Shown one piece after another: positions 50,477 through 58,484 of a stretch of 64,000 nucleotides of DNA. The stretch spans positions 1 to 64,000 of the forward strand of contig NZ_QMEW01000011.1 of NCBI RefSeq assembly GCF_003284965.1, written 5' to 3'. The position numbers and the translations under genes are program-made. Numbering within the stretch: position 1 is the first letter of the stretch; every line of letters begins with the position of its first letter. This DNA comes from Mycolicibacterium sp. GF69. GTDB taxonomy: Bacteria; Actinomycetota; Actinomycetes; Mycobacteriales; Mycobacteriaceae. The notes below the pieces were generated by a model. That model ran no database searches. It was not told the DNA's origin and was given only the letters and a program-made list of their open reading frames with translations.

Positions 50477-50767
50477 ATGAGCGGGGCGATGCCCAGCGGA
50501 CGACATAGCAGCGACGAACGCTTTCTCAGCCAGCTACGAGAGGTTAGGGTGCTCGTCCGCGAACTCGCCGACGACGCGACCTACCGCGGCCGGCGTGCAC
50601 GCTTTGACAACCTGACCGGCACTATCGACGGCCTGGCCGCAGCGGCCGTAGACAGTCAACAGGGCTCGCCTAATCGGCCGACGTTGCAGCTCGTACTGAT
50701 CGACGACTTCGGTCAAACCCACCGGGTGGACTTCGGCGCTCACGACTACGTGACGATGCTCGACTGA
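50477..50767 (+). CDS. hypothetical protein
   Basis: 96 residues from ATG 50477 (GAGGGGACAG in front). Helical first half (FLSQLREVRVLVRELADDA) and a beta-rich end (LQLVLIDDFGQTHRVDFGAHDYV). Not recognised. Together with 50244 it lies between element copies 13 and 14. Confidence 0.6.
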   Translation: MSGAMPSGRHSSDERFLSQLREVRVLVRELADDATYRGRRARFDNLTGTIDGLAAAAVDSQQGSPNRPTLQLVLIDDFGQTHRVDFGAHDYVTMLD

Positions 50768-50814
50768 AGAGCCCTTTCAGTGAATCGCCCCTGGGCCGGG
50801 CGGGCCTTGAGAAA

Positions 50815-50827
50815 GGGACGTGCCATC
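50815..50827 (-). repeat. dispersed element copy 14
   Basis: Minus-strand GATGGCACGTCCC, upstream of ART2. Confidence 0.6.
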
Positions 50828-50893
50828 GGGCCTGTTCACGACGTATCCGAGCTGCTCGGCCTGCCCGATGCCGCCTTCGGCTGAAGCAGTCAA

Positions 50894-50906
50894 GGGACAT
50901 GTCGTC
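50894..50906 (-). repeat. dispersed element copy 15
   Basis: Minus-strand GACGACATGTCCC, preceded by TGACCAGTGCC. Nearly identical over a longer stretch to copy 17. Confidence 0.6.
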
Positions 50907-51019
50907 GGCACTGGTCAGAGGGCTATAAGCATCGAATTCTGAACGACGGTGACGGAAACCGCGTCGCCCGCCGGTACTTCCTGGGTGTACCTGCCAAAGA
51001 CACCCGAAGGAGGCGCGCG

Positions 51020-53185
51020 GTGTGCCGATCGACGAAGCATGGTGGCCGGCGCTGCCCAGGCTGCGGAAGCTACGGCGCCGCGGCCAAGGCCAACGGCAAT
51101 CGCCGCCTGGGCCGGCTGGCCCGCAAGAAGGTCGTCGACCACCTGACCGAGCAAGGCCTGGTGGCCACCGCGAAGGCCATCCTGGCTGCGCCACCCAGCG
51201 TGCTGCCGGAGTTCATGAAGGCGATGGGGATCGAGGAGTCCGTGCTCGGGGACACCCCGCTGCCCAGCACCCACGCCAACCCGCCGTCGGCCGGCCTGTT
51301 GATCGCCGCGGCGAAAGCTGAGCAGGCCGCGCTGGCCGGGCCCCAGATCTCCCCGGAGGAACAGGCCCTCGAAGACGCGCAGGAGGCTCTGGCCGCGGCC
51401 GAGAAGGCCGCCGATGACGCCCGCAAGGCCGTCCAGCGCGCCCAGGCCCGCAAGCGCAAGCTCGTCAAGGAAATGGGTTCGGCCGACGGTGATGAGTTGT
51501 CGGCCGAGCAGCTCGCCGAGCTGGCCGCAGCCGGAGACGAGATCGACGCGGCTAAGGCGGCCTACGAGCAGGCCAAGCTCGCCATCCCGGCCGCCGCCGA
51601 TGACGTGGTGGCCGCCAAGTACGGGGTCGCCACCACGCTGCCAGACGAGGAACGAGACGCCTACTGCGCCAACCTCAGTAGCGAGGATGTCGAGGCGCTG
51701 GCCCGGTCGCTGAACCGGTCGGTGGCCACCGAGGCGGCCGGGGCGCTGGATGCTGGGCCGCAGCCCGCGCTGATCGCCGGCGCAGTGCGTGACACCTCGG
51801 TGTACACCCCAGGCAAGTTCCTCATGGAGACCGGCTCAGGGGCAGTCGAGGTCGAAGGGCGGCTGCTCGACGGGGGAACCGCGATCCACCGCCGCGGGTC
51901 AGGGGACTTCCTGATCCTGCAGAAGCGCGACGGGGTGTACCACGGCGTCGCCGCGGCCGGCGGCAAGTCCGCGGCGCTGAACAAGGCCAACCGCATCCCG
52001 ATGCTCGACGAGCTGCCGGCGCTGCACGAGGGGGCCAGCGACACCGAAGCCCAGGCCCATCACATCAAGTCCCAGGTGCTGATGCAGCTGGCAGGCCAAG
52101 CCGCAGAACATCATTGGAACACCGAGCAGCATCAGGGATTCCTCGACGACAAGATGGGCGAGGCCCGCGACAAGCTCGTCGACGCCGTGGGCGCCGGACC
52201 GGTCCGCGCAGACATCTACGACGCCACCAAGCGGCACAAGAAGCTGGTGCGCGAGAAGGCGGCCGTGGCCGCGGGCGAGGCGGCGCGTGCCGAGGCCTTG
52301 GCCGCCGGCAAGGGAGCTGCCGCCGCGGCCGAGGCCTACGCGGCCGCCCATCGCCGCGCGCTGGGCACCCCCACCCGCGGCGGCGGGGTCATCCCGCACT
52401 TCGATCACAAGATCCCGCCGGACAGTCTCGGCGAAGAGAAGCACAAATCGTTGTGGCGCAGCGGTATCCGAGCATGGGGCAAGGAAACCGCAGATGACTA
52501 CTCGGTGGTCGCCCAGCGCGCCGGCAACCTCAAGGCGTGGGGATTCTCCACCAGCGGGCCGGGTGTGAAGACATCAAGCATCAGCGAGCTCACATCGGCG
52601 AACTCCGCATTCGTGCAGAAGTCCCTCGACGGCAAGGAGCGCTCGGCGCTGACCACCTACACCGGGGGAAGCTACACCGCGATCAATGCGGCCATCTGCG
52701 GGCGTGACGGCGCCAAGCCGTCGGGCTCGATCAAGACGGTGGTCTCGGGTATCGAGTCGGCGTTCGACAAGTTCCGTGAGCACAACCCGAACATGAACCC
52801 GATGACGGTCGTGCGCGGCACCCGGGTGCCCAGTGGATGGAAGGGGACGCCGGCGGAGTACATCGACGCGGTGTTCAGCGTCGGTGCGCGCATGGAGGTC
52901 GGGAAGGTGACCAGTACGACGACCAAGCAGTCCACGGCGTCGGCGTTCGCCGGGCATCCGCCGTACTACATGGTGGTGCGCACCCGAGAAGGGCTTCCGG
53001 TCAAGAGCATCTCGAACTTCTCCGGGGAGGACGAGGTGATCCTGCCGATGGGGTCGCACCTGCGGTGCGTGCACGTCGAGCACAACGGCATCGCGGGCAA
53101 GCCGACGGTGTACCTGGTCGGTGAGGACCTGGTGGCCGAGGCTGAAGACACCCATGCCGGCGGCGGTTGGAAGAAGGCAAGCTGA
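51020..53185 (+). CDS. ADP-ribosyltransferase toxin-like protein 2 with MC tag
   Basis: 721 residues from GTG 51020 behind AAGGAGG. The catalytic end matches ART1: TVVRGTRVPSG (Arg, about 597), TSTTTKQSTASAF (about 630) and GEDEVILPMGS (E-x-E, about 669), an arginine-type R-S-E enzyme. The N-terminus (MCRSTKHGGRRCPGCGS, then ANGNRRLGRLARKKVVDHL and LAAPPSVLPEFMKAMGI) is shared with the WhiB protein at 54210, not with ART1. Residues about 110-200 are coiled coil (EALAAAEKAADDARKAVQRA). No secretion signal of the usual kind. Targets unknown. Confidence 0.83.
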   Translation: MCRSTKHGGRRCPGCGSYGAAAKANGNRRLGRLARKKVVDHLTEQGLVATAKAILAAPPSVLPEFMKAMGIEESVLGDTPLPSTHANPPSAGLLIAAAKAEQAALAGPQISPEEQALEDAQEALAAAEKAADDARKAVQRAQARKRKLVKEMGSADGDELSAEQLAELAAAGDEIDAAKAAYEQAKLAIPAAADDVVAAKYGVATTLPDEERDAYCANLSSEDVEALARSLNRSVATEAAGALDAGPQPALIAGAVRDTSVYTPGKFLMETGSGAVEVEGRLLDGGTAIHRRGSGDFLILQKRDGVYHGVAAAGGKSAALNKANRIPMLDELPALHEGASDTEAQAHHIKSQVLMQLAGQAAEHHWNTEQHQGFLDDKMGEARDKLVDAVGAGPVRADIYDATKRHKKLVREKAAVAAGEAARAEALAAGKGAAAAAEAYAAAHRRALGTPTRGGGVIPHFDHKIPPDSLGEEKHKSLWRSGIRAWGKETADDYSVVAQRAGNLKAWGFSTSGPGVKTSSISELTSANSAFVQKSLDGKERSALTTYTGGSYTAINAAICGRDGAKPSGSIKTVVSGIESAFDKFREHNPNMNPMTVVRGTRVPSGWKGTPAEYIDAVFSVGARMEVGKVTSTTTKQSTASAFAGHPPYYMVVRTREGLPVKSISNFSGEDEVILPMGSHLRCVHVEHNGIAGKPTVYLVGEDLVAEAEDTHAGGGWKKAS

Positions 53186-53226
53186 TGATGACGGCGCTCT
53201 CAGCGGCACCAGGCGTGAGCTGGGGC

Positions 53227-53239
53227 AATAGCATGTCCC
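53227..53239 (+). repeat. dispersed element copy 16
   Basis: AATAGCATGTCCC, 41 bases after the ART2 stop, in gene direction. Confidence 0.6.
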
Positions 53240-53279
53240 CAAGGTGCTGGCGGGCGGGCGTTCACGGGAAGGGACGGAT

Positions 53280-53465
53280 ATGGCGGCGTTGACCAGAGCG
53301 CAGATCGACGAGATCCAGCAGCGACTGGATGAGGGGATGGCTCCGGAGGCGGTCGCCGACTCGATCGGGCGGCTGGCCGATCTCGACGAACTCGAGGTCG
53401 TGGTGATCAGGTCGACGGCCTATGACCTGCTCAACGGCGAGCCGGTGCGCGCCTCAGACGACTAA
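53280..53465 (+). CDS. small protein with LDEGMAP motif, paralogue of 38371
   Basis: 61 residues from ATG 53280. RLDEGMAPEAVADSIGRLADLDELEVVVIRSTAYDLLN is closely similar to the 38371-38595 protein. GGAAGGGACGGAT precedes the start. It is the only gene between element copies 16 and 17. Confidence 0.7.
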   Translation: MAALTRAQIDEIQQRLDEGMAPEAVADSIGRLADLDELEVVVIRSTAYDLLNGEPVRASDD

Positions 53466-53487
53466 CAGCGTCACGCCGGGGCGGGGG

Positions 53488-53500
53488 AGGACGTGTCGTC
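53488..53500 (-). repeat. dispersed element copy 17
   Basis: Minus-strand GACGACACGTCCT, eight bases after the stop of the 53509 gene in its direction; TGACCAGCGCC, which includes that stop codon, precedes it. Confidence 0.6.
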
Positions 53501-53508
53501 GGCGCTGG

Positions 53509-53892
53509 TCAGAACGCATGCGGTGACCGGCTGACCCGCCAGAAGCCCGGATCTAGGCGCCGTGCGATCGTGGCGAGGTCCTCGACGAAGGAGTCGGCGG
53601 CAGGCCCTTCCACCCGGATCGTCAGGTAGTCGTTGCCGCCGCGGATGGAGGTGGTGGCGGCATCCGGAGCCGGCGTCCACGCCGCGGCCGTCAGGGCGTT
53701 GATTCGGGCCAGCTCGTCATCAGTCTCGGGGTCACCGGTTGCAACCGAGAGGTAGCGCACCCCGCGGGTCAGGTCCTCGGCTTCGGCGAGCAGTGAGGCC
53801 ACCGCCAACTGTTCGAGGAGACCGGCGCCCTCGCCGGCAGGAAAGGCGCCGTCACCGTCGGAGGTTGGTGCGCTGCGAGGGTCTTCGGTCAT
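53509..53892 (-). CDS. hypothetical protein
   Basis: 127 residues. Helical centre (LLEQLAVASLLAEAEDLTRGV) and a beta-rich end (NDYLTIRVEGPAADSFVEDL). Not recognised; no motif. Convergent with 53280-53465 and divergent from the ESX locus. In 53893-54209 a TTAGTC box near 54127 may be the whiB promoter; no gene is seen there. Confidence 0.6.
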   Translation of the reverse strand: MTEDPRSAPTSDGDGAFPAGEGAGLLEQLAVASLLAEAEDLTRGVRYLSVATGDPETDDELARINALTAAAWTPAPDAATTSIRGGNDYLTIRVEGPAADSFVEDLATIARRLDPGFWRVSRSPHAF

Positions 53893-54209
53893 CGGGGATC
53901 TCCCTCCAGGGTCGGCGCGGCGTTAGCTCGATCCTGCCTGCTGACACCGCGGCGGTGGGCGCGCCGCGCCGGGTGACGCATGCACTTTCCGCCATGCCGG
54001 ATGCGGAGTATCGATAAGTGCCGAAGCGGGCTTACTAGCAGCTCTGACAGGCCCGTATGAGCACTTATGGCACCAACCGAGGCGAATCAAAACTTACCAA
54101 GGGTGGTGAACTTCCCGAATGTGGGTTAGTCTGGCCGTGCCAAAGACACCTTCACCGGAAGGGAAACCATGATTCGTCGTATTCCCCGAGCGATTGCAGG
54201 GGCCATCTG

Positions 54210-54977
54210 ATGTGCCGCTCGCTCAAGAACGGTCAGCGTCGCCGCTGCCCCAGTTGCACAAGCTATCCCGCCGCGGCCCGGGCCAACGGCAACCGCCGGC
54301 AGGGCCGCCTGGCCCGCCGCAAGGTCGTCGATCACCTCGAAAGCCTCGGCCTCGTCGAGACCGCCGCCGCAGTCCTCGCAGCGCCGCCGAGCGTCCTGGC
54401 CACCTTCATGGCCGCCACCGACATCGACCCGGCCATCCTGGGTGAGATTCCCATGCCGGGCGCGGGACCCAACGGTGCCGACGTCACCGCCCTGGTCGAG
54501 AAGGCCACATCCGAACGCGCACAACAGAAGCGACGAGTTGTCGTCTCCGTGGCCGCGGCAACCACGCCCGGCAGCGCCGCGTCGCCGCCGCGCCCCGTGC
54601 CGTCCGTCGCAAGCACACCGCCGCCGGTGCATGCCGGCGCCGCTGCCCGACTGGCTGCCGCCCTGGCGGCGCGCGGTCGTGCCGGGCGCGCTGGGGCACC
54701 CGCCCCCGCGGCGGACGTGCCGAACTGCAAGAAGAACATCTCCGTGGTCATGGACTGGGAAGACCGCGCCGAAGATGTCTTTGCTGCCGGAGCGTCGAAA
54801 GCGCAGTGCCGGATCGCGTGCGCCGAGGCCGAGATGCTGTGCAAGGGCTGCCCGCTGATGGAAACCTGCGCCCAGGAAGCCAAGACCACCCACTACACCG
54901 GCGTTGCCGGTGGCCGCATTTTCGTCAACGGCCGGCACCGGTTAACGCCCTCCGCCCCGGCTAGGATCGTCGCATAA
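54210..54977 (+). CDS. WhiB-family protein with N-terminal MC tag
   Basis: 255 residues. The C-terminal 75 form a WhiB domain: LCKGCPLMETCAQEA gives C-x2-C-x5-C, an upstream Cys (CRIACAEAEM) completes the iron-sulfur site, and THYTGVAGGR stands where G-[VI]-W-G-G is usual. The first 75 residues (MCRSLKNGQRRRCPSCTS; ANGNRRQGRLARRKVVDHL; LAAPPSVLATFMAATDI) are the same module as on ART2. A Pro/Ala-rich linker joins them. WhiB proteins regulate transcription; placed just before eccA it may control the ESX genes. ATG 54210 preferred over 54057 because the module begins there. Confidence 0.83.
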   Translation: MCRSLKNGQRRRCPSCTSYPAAARANGNRRQGRLARRKVVDHLESLGLVETAAAVLAAPPSVLATFMAATDIDPAILGEIPMPGAGPNGADVTALVEKATSERAQQKRRVVVSVAAATTPGSAASPPRPVPSVASTPPPVHAGAAARLAAALAARGRAGRAGAPAPAADVPNCKKNISVVMDWEDRAEDVFAAGASKAQCRIACAEAEMLCKGCPLMETCAQEAKTTHYTGVAGGRIFVNGRHRLTPSAPARIVA

Positions 54978-55029
54978 CTGCACTCCAGAGGGGTGCATGT
55001 ACCGCTGCGGTGAGAAGGCTTGGTGAGCG

Positions 55030-56886
55030 ATGACGGCAGGTGTCGGACTGAAACCACTCGACGTGTTCACGATGGGGTTGAGGTACCTGCGCAACAGTCA
55101 GACCGATGAGGCGCGCGAGGCGTTCCGCCAAGCCGTCGACCGCGACCCCGGGATGTGTGACGCGTGGCTGGGGATGCTGGCCACCGGGTCCACGTCGGCC
55201 GACGTCACCGCCGGCGCCTACCGATCGGTGTCCAACCTCGGGGTTGCGCTCAAAACCGCCGGCATGACCGTTGCCGATCTCAGCGTGTTCACGTCGATGA
55301 CATTGGGGTCGTTCGGGCTGAAGATGCCCACCCACACGCGGCTGCACGTCGCCGTGGCCTACGCGGTGGCGCTGGCCGAGGCGCAGCCACCGCAGCTGGC
55401 CAAAGCCGAAGAGGTCATCACCCGGGAAAGCCGCCTGCCCAATATGTCCGCGCTGGATCTGGACCTGCTCGATTACGTGCGGCTGGGGCTGCTGGGCCTG
55501 GCGAGGCGCTGGCCGGATGTGCTCAGCTTCGAAGGCAAGCAGCAGTGGCGCTCCCAGGAGAGCAACCCGGAGTTCGTGAAGTACCTCAACGCCGGCATGT
55601 TGGTGTGGAAAGTGTGGGCGCTGGTCGGCACCGGAAACCCCGCCGAAGCTCAGCGCTACGCCGAAAGTGGGCTGTCCACAGCGGGACTGCCCAACGACGT
55701 CCACGCCAAGCTGCGGCTCGGCCGCGGCTACGCCATGCGCGCCCAGGGTCAGCGCGACGAGGCGATGACGGCATTCAAGGAACTGCAGGCCTGGGTCAAT
55801 ACGCCCGAGGTGCAGGAAGCGATCGAAGACCCTGAGAAGGTCATCGAGATCGTCACGGCGTCATCGTTGGCGACCCGCAGCGATGTCTGGGATCCCGAGT
55901 CGGGCAGCTCGGCGGCCTCACTGGAGGTCGAGGCGCGCGAGAAGCGCCGCGACGGTGTGCGAGCGGAAGCAATGGCGCTGCTGGACAAGCAGATCGGCAT
56001 GCACGGGGTCAAGGAACAGATCCGCCGGCTGGAAGCCAAGGCAATGATGGACCAGAAACGTGCCGAGATGGGCATCGCCAAGAAGGACGTCGGCGCGGCC
56101 TACATCTTCACCGGCCCTCCCGGTACCGGTAAGACCACGATGGCGCGCATCCTGGCGCAGCTGCTGTTCGGGCTCGGTGTCATCGCCCGCCCAGAAGTGA
56201 TCGAGGCTTCGCGACCCCAGCTGGTGGACCAGTACCTCGGTAAGACCGCGCAGAAGACCAACGCCGTCATCGACAAGGCCCTCGGTGGGCTGCTGTTCAT
56301 CGACGAGGCCTACTCGCTGTACCAGAAGGGCTACTCCGACGGCGACGCCTACGGGCAGGAAGCCGTCGACACGCTGCTGGCCCGGCTGGAGAACGAACGC
56401 AAGACCGAGGACCCGAACAAGAAACTGGTGACGGTGATCGCCGGCTACGAGGCCGACATCAACCGGTTCCTCACCATGAACGAGGGCCTGGCGTCGCGGT
56501 TCACCACCCGCATCCACTTCGACTCCTACACCCCCGAAGACCTGGTGAAGATCGCCGACCTGATGGCCAGTACCGAATCGGCGCTGTACTCGTCGCAGGC
56601 GCAGGACCTGATGCTGGACAACCTGCAGCGCTTGGCGGCGATGCAGGTCGACGACGTGGACTCCGGCGGCAACCCTCGCCGGGTGTCCGGTATCGACAAG
56701 GCCGGCAATGCCCGCTTCGTGCGCAATGTCACCGAAAAGGCCACCGAGATCAGAGATTTCCGGCTCTCATCGAGCACGGAGATCGACCTGTCGGTCAAAG
56801 AAGTGCTCGTCACGATCGAGGCTGAGGACGTGGCCTCGGCGTTCCGCGAAGTCTGCTCCGTGCAAGGAGTTCCGTTCCATGAGTAG
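55030..56886 (+). CDS. eccA: ESX secretion AAA+ ATPase EccA
   Basis: 618 residues, normal for EccA. The N-terminal 280 residues are a TPR-like helical domain (DEAREAFRQAVDRDPGMCDAWL). The AAA+ domain has IFTGPPGTGKTTMARIL (Walker A, about 360) and GLLFIDEAYSLYQKG (Walker B, about 420), then ASRFTTRIHFDSYTPEDLV. EccA is the cytosolic ATPase of ESX systems that acts on PE/PPE-type substrates. It is followed by eccB after 14 bases. Confidence 0.93.
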   Translation: MTAGVGLKPLDVFTMGLRYLRNSQTDEAREAFRQAVDRDPGMCDAWLGMLATGSTSADVTAGAYRSVSNLGVALKTAGMTVADLSVFTSMTLGSFGLKMPTHTRLHVAVAYAVALAEAQPPQLAKAEEVITRESRLPNMSALDLDLLDYVRLGLLGLARRWPDVLSFEGKQQWRSQESNPEFVKYLNAGMLVWKVWALVGTGNPAEAQRYAESGLSTAGLPNDVHAKLRLGRGYAMRAQGQRDEAMTAFKELQAWVNTPEVQEAIEDPEKVIEIVTASSLATRSDVWDPESGSSAASLEVEAREKRRDGVRAEAMALLDKQIGMHGVKEQIRRLEAKAMMDQKRAEMGIAKKDVGAAYIFTGPPGTGKTTMARILAQLLFGLGVIARPEVIEASRPQLVDQYLGKTAQKTNAVIDKALGGLLFIDEAYSLYQKGYSDGDAYGQEAVDTLLARLENERKTEDPNKKLVTVIAGYEADINRFLTMNEGLASRFTTRIHFDSYTPEDLVKIADLMASTESALYSSQAQDLMLDNLQRLAAMQVDDVDSGGNPRRVSGIDKAGNARFVRNVTEKATEIRDFRLSSSTEIDLSVKEVLVTIEAEDVASAFREVCSVQGVPFHE

Positions 56887-56900
56887 TCGGGAGGATCGTC

Positions 56901-58484
56901 GTGGCTGAACTGGAGGGCCCCGAACAGCGGCGCCGCCGGGGGTTCCGGCTCACGGCGAAGTACCAGGTCAGTGGCTGGCGGTTCCTTTACCGGCGGCTGC
57001 AGCACGCCCTGGTGCGCCGCGACACCCGCATGATCGACGACCCGCAGCGTGCGCAGGCATCGCCGCTCGTGCTCGGTGTCGCCTTGGGTGTCGTGGTGTG
57101 CATCGGCGCGGTGGTGTGGGGGCTGTTCTCCCCCGCCGGCCAGGTCAAGGACGCCAAGATCGTCGCCAACAAGGACACCGGTGCGCTCTACGTGCGGGTC
57201 GGGGACCGACTGGATCCGGTCACCAACCTGACCTCTGCTCGGCTGATCGTCGGGCAACCCGACAACCCGGTGCGCGCCAGTGCCGCCGAGATCGACAAGT
57301 ATCCGAAGGGCTCGCTGGTCGGTATCACCGGTGCCCCCAACGACATTCGCGACACACAGGACCCGTGGTCGGTGTGGACGGTGTGCGATTCGACGATGAC
57401 CGGTGCCGCGGTGCCCCTGGACCCGGTGTCCGGGCTGCCCACCACCGCGCGCTCCCCAGTCACGACGACTGCCATCGGCGGGCCGCTGACCAAGGGCGCC
57501 GACACCGCCACCATGGGCGGTAGCCAGGCCCGGCTCGTGGGCTACGACAACCGCACGTGGCTGATCTACTCGCGGCCCGACGGCGTGGTCGTGCGCTCGA
57601 CAGTGGACATCACCGACCCCATCGTGGCCGACGCGCTGGGTCTGCGCGCCGACGATCTCGTGCTGCCGATCTCGCAGGGCCTGTTCAACGCGATCCCCGC
57701 CGAGCCGCCGCTGATCGCGCCGGCGATCCCCGGGGTGGGCGAGCGGCCGGCGTTCGCAGGGGACAAACCGTTGACCGTGGGCACGATCCTGAGCGCTCGG
57801 GACCTGGGCGGGCAGAAGACCTACTACGCCACGCTCGCCGATGGCGTGCAGGAGGTCAGTCTGACCGCGGCGACCATGATCCGGGCGGCCAACCCTCAGG
57901 TCAGCACCGAGCCCGTCGAGGTCGGTCCCGACGACCTGGCGGCGTTCCCGAAGTCCACGCAGCTGGCGGTGTCGTTCTACCCCAAGGACACCGTGACCCT
58001 CGTCGACGCCGACAACGAGCCGGTGACCTGCTGGTCGTGGTCCCACTTCGGGGATGAGCCCACTTCGCGTACCGAGGTGATCACCGGGCGGACCCTGCCG
58101 TTGGCCCCCGAGCAGGTCAAGGCGTTGGTCCCGATGGTGTCGGCCGCGACGTCGGAAGGCATGACCGCCGATCAGGTGTACATGCCGACCACCACCGGTC
58201 GATTCGTCCAGGTCACCAGCGCGGCAACCGATTCCCGGCTGCGTGAGTCGTACTTCTGGGTCGCCGACAACGGGGTGCGGTTCGGCCTGGACACCTCCGA
58301 CCAGCAATCCGGAGACGTCACCCTGACCGCGCTGGCCTTGCACTACCCGGTGCCGGCGCCGTGGGTGGTGATCTCGCTGTTCGCCGCGGGGCCCACGCTG
58401 TCGCAGAAGGATGCGCTCATCCGTCACGACGGCGTTCCTCCCAACCCCACTGTCGCCGGCCTGGACGTCAAAGGAGCGAACTAG
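56901..58484 (+). CDS. eccB: ESX core membrane protein EccB
   Basis: 527 residues. Cytoplasmic basic N-terminus (SGWRFLYRRLQHALVRRDTRM), one membrane helix (PLVLGVALGVVVCIGAVVWGLF, about 55-76), then a large periplasmic domain. The early GALYVRVGDRLDPVTNLTSARLI is typical EccB. Start GTG 56901 after GGGAGGAT. Its stop TAG overlaps the eccC GTG. Part of the ESX membrane complex. Confidence 0.93.
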   Translation: MAELEGPEQRRRRGFRLTAKYQVSGWRFLYRRLQHALVRRDTRMIDDPQRAQASPLVLGVALGVVVCIGAVVWGLFSPAGQVKDAKIVANKDTGALYVRVGDRLDPVTNLTSARLIVGQPDNPVRASAAEIDKYPKGSLVGITGAPNDIRDTQDPWSVWTVCDSTMTGAAVPLDPVSGLPTTARSPVTTTAIGGPLTKGADTATMGGSQARLVGYDNRTWLIYSRPDGVVVRSTVDITDPIVADALGLRADDLVLPISQGLFNAIPAEPPLIAPAIPGVGERPAFAGDKPLTVGTILSARDLGGQKTYYATLADGVQEVSLTAATMIRAANPQVSTEPVEVGPDDLAAFPKSTQLAVSFYPKDTVTLVDADNEPVTCWSWSHFGDEPTSRTEVITGRTLPLAPEQVKALVPMVSAATSEGMTADQVYMPTTTGRFVQVTSAATDSRLRESYFWVADNGVRFGLDTSDQQSGDVTLTALALHYPVPAPWVVISLFAAGPTLSQKDALIRHDGVPPNPTVAGLDVKGAN

